Part shown: in pieces, positions 11,602 to 20,899 of the stretch
Numbering within the stretch: the first letter of the stretch is position 1
How the letters are laid out: every line of letters begins with the position of its first letter
NCBI RefSeq assembly: GCF_964340395.1
Contig: NC_135566.1
Span: 14,592,501 to 14,617,500 of the forward strand
DNA: 25,000 nt
Direction: 5' to 3'
Source: Glandiceps talaboti
Taxonomy: Eukaryota > Hemichordata > Enteropneusta > Spengelidae
Translations under genes and position numbers: made by a program
Notes under the pieces: model-generated
Databases searched by the model: none
Told to the model about the DNA's origin: nothing
What the model saw: only the letters and a program-made list of their open reading frames with translations

Positions 11602-11717
11602 TACATACATACATACATACATACATACATACATACATACATACGACAGACAGACAGACAGACAGACAGAAAGACACAGGCACATGCCCCCCCCCCCCCC
11701 CCCTCACACACACACAC
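11376..11717. repeat. Compound (CATA)n-(CAGA)n-C17-(CA)n array
   Basis: The CATA units, with CACA and TATA variants, run to about 11643. They are followed by a GACA block (about 11644-11669), a 17-bp C-run (11687-11703) and a CA tract (11705-11717). Open frames on both strands (His-Thr-Tyr-Ile or Met-Tyr-Val-Cys repeats) come from the period. The order of CATA and CAGA blocks is the reverse of that at 6281-6609. Confidence 0.95.
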
Positions 11718-12786
11718 CAGTCTATCACTAATCTTTGGTACTATACTCACACACATGGCACAGAACAAAACACTGAAACACACAAAAAAGTATACAACAG
11801 TGACTTTCTGCCAGTGTGATCATTAAATTTGAAATATCATTCAATCATAATTCATATAATTGTAAAAAATATTGTAACAGTCTTTTGACTTGCCAACCAT
11901 ACTGAATAAACAAGAGACATATGGATGCATAGCAATTTATATCGTATAAAAGTTTTATTTATGAGGTTTCAAAAAATATGTCTGCGTGTATGTGTACTCT
12001 CAAGTAAATATTGTACACTCACAATATGTGAAACATATTGGCAGGGACTTGAAACTGTTATTCTTTGTGATCTATCGATGATAATGCTTCTACTTCCAAA
12101 GGGACAAGAAGTCCATCACCCAGTTTACTACAAGTTGATGGGACAGTACCAGACAGCTTCTGGAAACAACCAAATCTAAGAAGAGACCACAAATTGAAAT
12201 TAATTTGATACATTGCTTACTTTAACACCCGAATTACTGTCACACATCTGAATTTACATATATTGAAGATAACCTTTTTCACATCTCTGGTTACTCAACA
12301 CCTCCAGCAAAATTTGGATCATTCTGTCAGATCCAGTTAGACACTGAAGAAGGATAAGTGATTTGTTCAAAACATGTTGGAGGAAGAGAACCTGCGTATG
12401 GATTGTTTATTTCATTCAAAATTTACAGGGGTATGGGTCAGATTTGGACATTTTTGTTTGATTACATGTGTTAATTCTTTACTGAAATTTGTTTATACTC
12501 ATCACCAGAAACGGTGAGATGTGTAGCATTTGTACATCAAACTAAATAAACGACATTAAGTTTTGGGTGCACCCACAAAAACTGCCATCAACATCATGAT
12601 CACAGAAAAAGGCCTGTACGTAACCATATCAATGTAATATCATGTATGGATATTTTATACATCTTTTCAGGGCAGATATCAACATTAATATGATCCAAGA
12701 TGAGTTTCCTGTAAGTGCGTAGACAATAACCGCGTCTCAAGTTGGCACATGTCCTTTACAATATATATGAAATAATATGAGTGCAA
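11718..12786. other. Unique DNA with weak exon and transposon traces
   Basis: A 45-codon open frame at 12071-12208 has coding-like composition but lacks supporting signals. The sequence at 12342-12380 resembles a CTGAAGAAG...GAAAC...GTTGG motif common at retroelement ends. Neither is strong enough to call as a gene. Confidence 0.4.
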
Positions 12787-13105
12787 CGCAAACACTTTGA
12801 AAGGAAAGATATTAGATTTTATCAAATGAAATAGCCAAAATCTTGAATCAGGCACACTTTCACATGAGAGATGTTAGGTTTTATGATGAAACGAAATAGA
12901 CAATACTTCAATGAGGAACATTTTAAAATGGAAAGTGTTGGATATTATTATCAAATGAAATAGCCACAAATTCAAATAGGAACATTTTCAAGTGAACGAT
13001 GTTGGGTTTTATCATGTGCGATAGCCAAATCTTCAACCAGAAATACTTTAAAATGAAATTCTTGGGTGTTCTCAAATGCAACAGCCAAATTTTCAATCGG
13101 ATACA
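12787..13105 (-). repeat. Minisatellite, about 64-bp unit, five copies
   Basis: Five head-to-tail degenerate copies are best read on the minus strand as a unit with tttggctatttcatttgata near its start and an ending like ttaaaatgttcc. On the plus strand each copy shows tatca-atgaaatagcca. Unit lengths are about 61-66 bp and the copies are considerably diverged. In part of the array the minus strand reads as a 21-residue peptide repeat (ENLAVAF, EDLAIAH), but stops interrupt other units, so coding is not supported. Confidence 0.85.
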
Positions 13106-13175
13106 CACTGTGTTGACTAGGATCTCTATCCATATTTGGCGCCTCTAAATGGGATTGGTTCCCAGAGGTTTCCCA

Positions 13176-13177
13176 AA

Positions 13178-13232
<55 letters not shown>

Positions 13233-13248
13233 AATAAATAAAAATAAA
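13176..13248. repeat. (AAAT)n microsatellite
   Basis: About 72 bp of AAAT units with two phase slips near the right end. It sits next to a short hairpin around 13139-13166 (CCTCT...GGGA/TCCC...AGAGG). It could be the tail of an old retroposon, but no head was found. Confidence 0.9.
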
Positions 13249-14084
13249 TCTGTTCTAATTTCTATGGAATCCTTGATGGAAGGCAAAACTTGAGTCTCTG
13301 GACTATGCTTCAACCAATGTAAATGTATTAGTTATAGCTACCACAAAACTAGTTCATACTATAAGCATAAATATTATACAAATATCTTTCTTCCGTTTTC
13401 AAGATTCAGTTTTGAACACTCCCAGAACTGCACAATTTTTAGACCACCAACTACTAGTATATACAGTTAAAAATATTCACCAATTAGCAGAAGCATGAAC
13501 ACATTAAAATGAAATTACGGTCTTTTTGTGAGGACTTCTTAAAGTAAGCTTTGTTTGTACATGCAATATGAGCTGGACTACAGTAAACATAGATATTTTT
13601 GCCACGAGACCTAGTTCTAAAAGCCTACTTTGGACTACTTACCAGACTGGTACATTGTGTTCATGTACAAGAAAGCATTCTAGTCACTTATGTATTTTGC
13701 ATGTTTGTTTTCAGGCATAAATTAGCGAAAATGCCCATGTGTATAGTATTTTTCCTTAGATATAAATGTACAGTTCTTACATGTTGTTTTGTATTTTATT
13801 TATTTAAGATATTTCTGTGGATGTTTATCATTTCACATTTACACTAAATACGAGGTTACACAGTGCAAAACTGGGGGTAATGTGAACCAGCTAACATGAA
13901 CCATGTACCAGCTAACATAGCCACTCATCAATGACAAACCTGTTGATTTTCACCTTTTGTTTTCGGTTTATTTTTAAAACATATGTACCAGCATTGTTTA
14001 TGTTAAAAACACAAAAAAAAAAATGGGTGATCAATCATTTGAACATCAACTAAAATAAAAAAACACTAAAATAAATAACATGGT
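13249..14084. other. Unique DNA, no gene seen
   Basis: AT-rich DNA. The motif accagctaacat is repeated twice, 22 bp apart, at 13886 and 13908. A Phe/Cys-rich open frame at 13599-13847 reflects T-rich composition and is not called. Confidence 0.5.
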
Positions 14085-14690
14085 AGGTGTAGATTTCCAA
14101 TGTCATGTACTTTGATACTACCAAACAAAAGTGACTATATATAGATTTTCAATGCCATGTACTGTGTGATACTACTATACCAGAGTGACTATAGATTTTC
14201 AGTGCCATGATGTACTTTGATACTACCAAACCAGAGTGACTATAGATTTTCAATGCCATGTACTTTGATACTACCAAACCAGAGTGACTATAGACTTTCA
14301 ATGTTATGTACTTTGATACTACCAAACCAGAGTGACTATAGACTTTCAATGTTATGTACTTTGATACTACCAAACCAGAGTGACTATAGACTTTCAATGT
14401 TATGTACTTTGATACTACCAAACCAGAGTGACTATAGACTTTCAAATGTTATGTACTTTGATACTACCAAACCAGAGTGACTATAGATTTTCAATGCCAT
14501 GTACTTTGATACTACCAAACAAAAGTGACTATATATAGATTTTCAATGCCATGTACTGTGATACTACTATACCAGAGTGACTATAGATTTTCGTGCCATG
14601 ATGTACTTCGATACTACCAAACCAGAGTGACTATAGACTTTCAATGTTATGTACTTTGGTACTACCAAACCAAAGTGACTATACATTTTT
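14085..14690 (+). repeat. 48-bp minisatellite, 12 units, higher-order structure
   Basis: The heptamer GTGACTA starts at 14131, 14185, 14236, 14284, 14332, 14380, 14428, 14477, 14525, 14577, 14627 and 14675. The basic spacing is therefore 48 bp, with 49-54 bp variants. Each unit contains tactttgatactaccaaacc and atagactttcaatg. The three-variant series at units 1-3 (an extra ATAT, then an ACTACTATACC variant, then a GCCATGATG variant) recurs in the same order at units 9-11. This shows a higher-order repeat of about eight units (394 bp). A partial unit precedes the array at about 14088. Because 48 is divisible by three the array is open on both strands, and this is not taken as coding. Confidence 0.95.
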
Positions 14691-14990
14691 TTATTAGGAA
14701 GTACGATTTTTTTTATGCCTAACATAGGGTTTTTGTTTCAATTTACATAAAACAAAATACAGTAGCTGTTAGCGCGTAAGAAAATGATACATTTTACCTC
14801 GCTGTGAACACAAATCAACATCACTTTTGAATCAAACAATTAAAATTAAAAAAAAAACTGTTTATTTGTTTTCATAGTGAGATATATATAAAACATTGCA
14901 TGTGCACGTACGCTATCAGCATGATAAGTACCTCAATTTTATGAGTTAATTCATTGGGTGAGATATAATAAACACCATGTGGCCTAATTG

Positions 14991-15030
14991 AAACTCTATA
15001 GTCTCTCTGGTTTGGTAGTATATGGAGACT
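14991..15030 (-). repeat. Isolated inverted unit of the 48-bp minisatellite
   Basis: The plus strand reads tatagtctctctggtttggt, the reverse complement of the accaaaccagagtgactata core with one change, and it continues with agtat. It lies about 300 bp right of the main array in opposite orientation. Confidence 0.8.
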
Positions 15031-15049
15031 CTTCAATGACAACTTTACA

Positions 15050-15290
15050 TTTTACTCTACTGTCACGATGGTTACAGCAGAGAGTTTGGAATCTGAGGGT
15101 TGCAAATTCAAGCCTTGCCACTACAGTACGTGTCTGAATGGCTCAAGGCCTTGGGTAAGATTTGAGCAACGATTATGCCCTCGTCAGCCCAACTGTAACA
15201 GTGGGGACCTGGTAGGACACAAAATGTCACCAACAAGATATGTTAAAGGGGCATAAGCTGAGTGTATTATGTTTCTAGACATAATTCCTA
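15050..15290 (+). mobile_element. tRNA-derived SINE (plus strand)
   Basis: The head has a degenerate tRNA promoter. GATGGTTACAGC stands at the A-box/D-arm position (about 15067), with a B-box-like aaattcaagcc at 15104-15114, preceded by GGGTTG as in tRNA-like SINE heads. The body contains ctgtaacagtggggacctgg (15193-15212) followed by taggac. I recognise that block as similar to a conserved central domain seen in SINEs of many marine invertebrates; the exact superfamily is not assigned. The right end is uncertain, near ggggcataagctgag, and no target duplication was found. A 62-codon open frame inside is incidental. Confidence 0.65.
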
Positions 15291-15515
15291 CTGCACATAC
15301 AGAAGTTACTTTACCGTGTTCTACGTAACACTGAACGGTACGTCGTGTCGTTCCTCCCCCATCAGTGACAGGGGTTGACCAATGTGAGAGGGCGCCCCAT
15401 ACGGCGGTGTACCTTACAGACTAGTTCTACTTAAGTTACTTAATCATCACTTGTAACTGACTGAACTCAAACCTGGTTTCAAGATATACCGGTACCTTAT
15501 AAATGATCCGATGAG

Positions 15516-15652
15516 GTAATTTATTATACATATAAAACACATTAAGGAAATCCGTATTATACAATCAACGGTTCTAACAATGATAGAAAACCATCATAAT
15601 GATATAGAAGGCACGAATTGACATTAAAATTACACTAGAATAATTTAATCAA
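15516..15652 (+). repeat. Dispersed repeat R2, copy 1
   Basis: Aligns with 23113-23204 in the same orientation. Shared blocks are taatttattata, then tatacaatcaac-gttcta-caatg with two substitutions, then agaag-c-aattga and a degenerate tail. This copy has extra segments between the blocks. Its class and ends are unknown. Confidence 0.65.
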
Positions 15653-17096
15653 GGTTTCATGTAAAAATATTCATGTAAATATATAAAAAGTTTGTGTGAC
15701 TGCCCTGCATGTGTATAAAACACAAACATAGTGATAGACAATAGCAAGATGTGTAAATTTGCAATTTTTTTTTTTTTTTAGCCCTGCACGGTTATGACAT
15801 AAACACGGACACAAGATGTTTGTCATTGTCACTATTATTAATATTTTGACCACATGGTTGAGTGATTCCAAAGTGAAAAGAGAGTGACATATCAGTATGG
15901 TACAAGACTGATAGGCATGTGTTTTATGGACAATACAGTAACACAAAGTGACAAGGTCCCACCATCTTTTTTTTTATGGTATCGTTGGTATTTTTCTGAT
16001 GATATGAGAGAGGGCAAACATGGGTTCATATTGGATTGCTTCTTATACATCTGATCTATGCATAAAATGCAAGACAACAAGGTTTGAAAATCACATACAT
16101 ACATACAAACAAACAGGTCATCACAATTTTGAAAAAAAATTCTATCACAAAATTATTCACTTTTTTCTAAAAAAGGTGCATCATTCAATCACACATTCTA
16201 GCATTAGTGTTATCTTATCAAAGAAGTCATTCACATTTAATAGGGTTATTTTTTTGTTCGGAAACCAACATTCTTGGCAGCTTTATAAGACTTTCTCACG
16301 TAACTTTTAACCTTAATCAATCTGGGCCTTCACAGTCAGTAAAATATTAGCTGTGAACAAAAAAAAAAGAAGAATTCTATATTTTCAAAGCACCCGGCAT
16401 TAAATTTTTACAGGAATTTTTTTTCTGAAGGATTCAAAGATTTTACTTTTATTAAAATCAATCCTAAAGGACCCCATCCATCATAAGAATACGTCGGCGG
16501 TAATTTGTAAATGAAAATCTAGATTTTCTGTCTATCCAAGCAAAAAATGGGTTTGAATGACACAGAAGACATCCATTTAATTTACTCTCCCCTTTTGTAA
16601 ATGTTTATTCTATGGTCAACAAAGAGATTTTTATGGCTCACTTGACAAAGGAAATACTAAAAATTTGATTTCCATTAAGAACATATTTAGATTGCATTGA
16701 AAGCAATTTAAACACTGCATAGAGATAGGAAATACGTTTGATGCTATGTAACCCTTGGTGTACAACAATTGTTGCAATTGTGTACAAGTCAAAAGATATG
16801 ACAAGTGAATTGGAGCACAACGGCTTCACACAAAACGGTGTTCATGATGATTAAACTTGACACAGATGGTAAGACCAAGGTGTTGTCTAATACACATGGC
16901 GGGGTATTCATCGGGGGAATATCAGTTAATGCATCGACAACTTGTCTCTGTCTTGACATACACGACACACCGACGCATTAACTAGCAAACAGTGCACATT
17001 TACACTTTGTTCAATGTGAATGTCTGTAAATGTTTTGCCTACCTATCTTTCTACACATTTAGGTATGTCCACACATAGGCAGACTCACAGGGAGAG

Positions 17097-17098
<2 letters not shown>
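15653..17098. other. Unique DNA, no gene seen
   Basis: AT-rich DNA with T- and A-runs. The segment 16599-16640 (aaatgtttattctatgg... ttatggctc) resembles part of one FB2 arm at 10359-10398. A short hairpin pairs GTTAATGCATCG (16925-16936) with CGACGCATTAAC (16971-16982). The open frames at 15671-16310 show no domain. Confidence 0.5.

Positions 17099-17148
<50 letters not shown>
17099..17148. repeat. (AC)25 microsatellite
   Basis: An uninterrupted AC dinucleotide array of 50 bp. Confidence 0.97.
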
Positions 17149-17150
<2 letters not shown>

Positions 17151-17204
17151 ATATTTCTTTCATTAAATAGTGATACATAACCTACAAACCTACATACCTA
17201 CAAA

Positions 17205-17223
17205 CCATACATACATACATACA

Positions 17224-17257
<34 letters not shown>

Positions 17258-17396
17258 CATACATACATACATACATACATGCATACATACATACATACAT
17301 ACATACATACATACACACATACATACATACATACACACATACATACATACATACATACATACATACATACATACATACATACATACATACATACGT
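17205..17396. repeat. (CATA)n microsatellite
   Basis: About 190 bp of CATA units with occasional TATA, GCATA and CACA variants. Long Thr/His/Ile or Met/Tyr/Val/Cys open frames on both strands come from the period. Confidence 0.96.
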
Positions 17397-17445
17397 ATAA
17401 AACATAGACAGAAATGTACATTATGTACCTATATACGTACATATA

Positions 17446-17544
17446 TACAAATACATACATACATACATACATACATACATACATACATACATACATACAT
17501 ACATACATACATGTATACATAAATACATACACACACACACACAC
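17446..17544. repeat. Second (CATA)n block with (AC)n tail
   Basis: CATA units run to about 17514, then a TGTATACATAAATA break, then a short AC tract ending at 17544. It is separated from the previous array by about 50 bp of degenerate TATAC-rich sequence, so the two were probably once continuous. Confidence 0.93.
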
Positions 17545-18358
17545 GTTATAATTAGAGTCAATAGCATGTGAAATCAACTTGAATTCTAAAGGTATCTCCA
17601 GAGTAATCTGAATAAAAATATATGTAAATCTTTTTGACACATCTCTGGTGTCTGTTGCTGGTGCTGTGCAAAAAGCTCTCAATGCGTACTGACACATTCA
17701 CACAGACCTAGTAATCTGACTTGTCAGGTTGTTAGATTTACACAACAGACCAGCGAGTAAATAGCATGCATGCTGACGGCACAGCTGTCACCCAATATAA
17801 CATACACTTTACAAAAGTATAGACGTCTGCAAACATATAGATTGCAGACTTGTCATTCATTACGTACAATTAACGGAGAGCTACAAAGACTCGTCAGAAT
17901 GCGAATCAAAGTCTGAGTTGTCACATGTCACTAGTATTTGATCTACCACAATGAACCCCCCAAACAAACACTGACATTCACAGTCCATACACAGTTCAGA
18001 AGGATAACAATGGTTGTAAATGAACGACAACCGTGACTATAGCATATATAGTTGCCGCTTTTTATTCAAAACTAGGACAAACTGGTCGAAGGTAACGGCT
18101 GCTAATTGCGTGTCACACCACAAATCATTCAGTAAATTTAGCGCTCATTTATATAAAAATAATTTGCAAATATGCAAATGTGTGTATTTTAATTGTCACT
18201 GCAGGAACAGCTTGTTTGTTGCTTCAAATGTGTACATTTGATGGTTTGATACAAACATAACAGCGTGGTTGAGTCAAGTGACATCGACAATGTGTACTCA
18301 GGTACGCTGGTTTCTGAGTATCTCTTTACATTTCTGTCATTTTATTAAACTAAATACC
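17545..18358. other. Unique DNA, no gene seen
   Basis: A hairpin pairs GTCTGCAA (17825-17832) with TTGCAGAC (17842-17849). A single ATGCAAAT octamer lies at 18172-18179, close to the octamer-rich array that follows. A 73-codon open frame at 18020-18241 has no recognised domain. Confidence 0.5.
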
Positions 18359-18760
18359 AGAATAGAAAATAGATTGATTTGCATGAAACAGAAAGTTACA
18401 CAAGACAATACCATCATAGAAAAGAGATTTGAATAAAATTACTTTTACAGGTAGTATAGTTTTATAGTATATTTATTATTTTTATAGTTATATGTTTGAA
18501 GACAAATTTCATCATAGAAAATAGATTTATTTGTATAAAACAGAGTTCAGCAAGACTATTTCATCAAAAGATTTATTTGCATAAAACATAGAAAATAGAT
18601 TTGCATAAACAAGACTATCATAGAAAATATATTATTTGCATAGAGCGTTAAGACAATATTTCATCATATAAAATAGATAATTTGCATAAATAGAGTGAAA
18701 TAAGACAATATTTCATAGATAATTTGCATAAAATAGCAATATTTTATATTTCTTTAACTA
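18359..18760 (+). repeat. AT-rich degenerate tandem repeat with octamer motifs
   Basis: About eight head-to-tail copies of variable length (roughly 30-98 bp) follow the pattern tagaaaatagat-t-atttgcataaa, a short spacer, then aagacaatatttcatca. The exact octamer ATTTGCAT occurs at 18377, 18575, 18599, 18634, 18680 and 18722, and one further copy has ATTTGTAT. ATTTGCAT is the reverse complement of ATGCAAAT, the classic octamer bound by POU-homeodomain (Oct) factors. Regulatory use is an inference; the repeat itself is visible. Confidence 0.85.
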
Positions 18761-19092
18761 TATCATGAATAATTCTCAACGAAAATGGTGACTAAACTTT
18801 CAATATTATCAACTTTGAGTCGAGATCTTTCTGTTAACATGAACACTTTTAATCAAACTTTTGATACATAAGTTGTAAAAGAGTTGTGACTAAATATTTC
18901 AGAGGAATTTTTACTTTGTTTACCCAGTCACACCAAATTAACCCCTCCTGAGTTTGACATACAATATACTGTATTAAACCTACACCAGTTAGTTGTAACT
19001 GGAGTATTATTGTTTTGAACAGGCAATCAATGTTATATTAACTGAAAAATGTTAAAATACCAATAATAAACGTTGTATATGTTAAAGCTGTA
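18761..19092. other. Unique DNA, no gene seen
   Basis: AT-rich DNA. It contains a perfect 7-bp hairpin CCAGTTA-GTTG-TAACTGG near 18985. Nothing else was seen. Confidence 0.5.
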
Positions 19093-19272
19093 TACTATAT
19101 TATACTGTACTGTACTGTACTGTACTGTACTGTACTATACCATAAGATATGACACCATACCACACCATACCACATCACACCACTCCACATCACACCACAC
19201 CACCCCACCCCACACCACACCACATCACACCACACCACACCACACCACACCACACCATGCCATACTACATCA
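19093..19272 (+). repeat. Pentanucleotide array with shifting motif
   Basis: Thirty-six consecutive pentamers can be read with no phase slip. The series starts TACTA, TATTA, then TACTG six times, then TACTA, TACCA, TAAGA, TATGA. It continues as mixtures of CACCA, TACCA, CATCA and CCCCA, and ends in a run of CACCA followed by TGCCA, TACTA, CATCA. The motif moves from TACTG to CACCA through single-base intermediates, which suggests one array that diverged along its length. The Thr/His-rich open frame is an artefact. Confidence 0.93.
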
Positions 19273-19281
19273 CCTATAATC

Positions 19282-19440
19282 CAGGTGATTAGAGGGATAG
19301 CCCTCCTGTAGCAGGGGTCTGGGTAACCAAGACTAGAATATTTGTAGTTGTAGTAATACCAAATCTAGGGTGACTCGAAGGATAGCATTACTGTGTAAGG
19401 GTCTTACTTAGTAACCAGGAATAGATCATTTGAGGTTACT
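19282..19440 (+). repeat. Two-copy degenerate tandem repeat, about 84 bp
   Basis: Copy 1 (from 19282) and copy 2 (from about 19365) share the order ggtga, gggatagc/aggatagc, ctgt, aggggtct/aagggtct, gtaacca-ga, tag and atttg-agtt. The copies are considerably diverged. Confidence 0.65.
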
Positions 19441-19853
19441 AAGTACACAACACAATTTATCATAACTGTGATTGATTTCTGTTCATCAATGAAATGATAC
19501 CACATTTCCCATCATGCACCATTCTTGATAGCTGATTACAACATCCTGATTGTTTTAGCTGATATAAAATTCTGCTATCATAATTATGTATACATTTCAT
19601 GATTTCTCACTTGACATTTACAGTCTCTAAAAAAGCCAACAAATGTGTTTGATTGCTCTGTTAGTGTTACTACAGCCATTTTGTCAGTTGTAGGAAAAAT
19701 AATTGAATAAGACAGATCTTCCCCCGTTTAATTACGTAATTTCTGTCAACCAAAAAGGGTGAAATGGCTTCAATCTGATGTCTGACCTCGAATCCTGGGA
19801 CTCTCGTTACCAGATGGAGGTACTACAAATGACCTACCATACCAAGGTAGGCC
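19441..19853. other. Unique DNA, no gene seen
   Basis: No coding or repeat signal was recognised before the SINE target duplication at 19854. Confidence 0.5.
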
Positions 19854-19869
19854 AACATCCACCGACCCC

Positions 19870-20085
19870 AACACACATTTATCCTTCCTTCTATTCGGGA
19901 AGTCCACCACACACCACCGACTACAACACTACAGAGGCCGGCCGTTACACCAATTGCTGGCCCAGGTTTCCTCTTCACCAAATTTAGTAAGCAGAGAGAA
20001 GGAAACAAGTTTGCCAGAGGTGGGACTCGATCCTTGAACCTCCAATTACTAGACAGATTGCACTACCAACCATGCTACCTGGGCA
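19870..20085 (-). mobile_element. tRNA-derived SINE (minus strand) with target duplications
   Basis: On the minus strand the element begins GCCCAGG, followed by a perfect RNA polymerase III A box TAGCATGGTTGG (20066-20077 on plus) and a good B box GGATCGAGTCC (20024-20034), 31 bp apart as in a tRNA. A body of about 130 bp follows and ends near ggataaatgtgtgtt. It is bounded by 16-bp direct repeats, aacatccaccgacccc (19854-19869) and aacatccactgacccc (20086-20101), which differ at one base. That is the expected footprint of LINE-mediated insertion. The tRNA fold is degenerate, so this is a retroposon and not a functional tRNA gene. The internal open frames on both strands are incidental. The SINE family is not identified. 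Confidence 0.85.
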
Positions 20086-20101
20086 AACATCCACTGACCC
20101 C

Positions 20102-20899
20102 TACCACAGTCCTAATATGCATTGTACCCACCCCTCCCCTCTACCCCTCCCCCAAGTGAGGGTTGTTAAACTGTTCACAACAAACCATCAAAATAAAAAA
20201 TTTTAATGAAATGAAATAACTCATTATTTGTCACTACCTGTCCAATCTCTCTCATCTGGGTGCGGTCAACTCTCTCACAGATTTAACAAACAAGTTAGTT
20301 TTTGTTGTTGGAAAGCTGATGATGCCTGGTACTGATATTTCTATAGATTTATTGTTATTTGCTAACCGACATCCTGTTTCTCCACTGTCTTTGGTTACTC
20401 AACTGAATCAAGGTTCTCGATGTGAATGTTTACCACAGATGTAGATGTCTTTTCACATTTAGATTATTTCACTGCATGACTAACTTTTATTTCAATGCAT
20501 GGCTAGCTTCAGATATTGTTCTCACGAAAATAAATTCAACTGTTGTACCATCTTGCATTGGAAAACATTTCTGCTGGCCAGACCACCCTTGTTTGTCATG
20601 AAATAGATCGATCATACTGACTGCATGATTAATCTCGGTTTTCGTTCATTGTTCAAAAAGTCAATTTTTTTTTTCAATTTCATTTCTCAATGAAGAAAAA
20701 CCACCCATCTAATAAATTTGAACATTTACATTTTAATTCTTTTTCTACACAGCATTTTTATAATTGGATTATCTGAAAGTCACCCCCACCCCCATCCATT
20801 CTATTCAGACAAAACAACAAACATTTCTACACAAATGTACCGAAACAATTCTGTACAAAAAATACAAGATTAAAAAAATTCATTGTACAGAAAATATAC
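20102..20899. other. Unique DNA, no gene seen
   Basis: Starts with a C-rich patch at 20120-20155, then AT-rich DNA. A small repeated motif, tgcatg-cta-ctt, occurs twice near 20474 and 20498. No coding signal. Confidence 0.5.

Noticed and set aside
11156-11826. Several 98-191 codon open frames on both strands
   Set aside because: Most of their length is the CATA/CACA/CAGA array; the non-repetitive start is short and has no recognisable domain.
12972-13313. 113-codon minus-strand frame with an apparent membrane segment
   Set aside because: The hydrophobic Leu/Phe/Ile/Tyr stretch is the (AAAT)n array, and the rest lies in the 64-bp minisatellite, other units of which contain stops.
14149-14480. 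16-residue repeat proteins on both strands
   Set aside because: The 48-bp unit is a multiple of three, so frames stay open automatically; indels in the outer units break them.
16925-16982. Hairpin GTTAATGCATCG / CGACGCATTAAC as transposon terminal repeats
   Set aside because: The arms are only 12 bp with one mismatch, the interior is 34 bp and there is no target duplication.
17170-17697. Cys/Tyr/Val-rich 171-codon minus-strand frame and plus-strand partners
   Set aside because: They are again produced by the CATA arrays.
19073-19279. Thr/His-rich frame
   Set aside because: It is a translation of the pentamer array.
20010-20085. Functional tRNA gene on the minus strand
   Set aside because: The A and B boxes are good, but the anticodon and T stems pair poorly, and the sequence continues into a SINE body flanked by target duplications.
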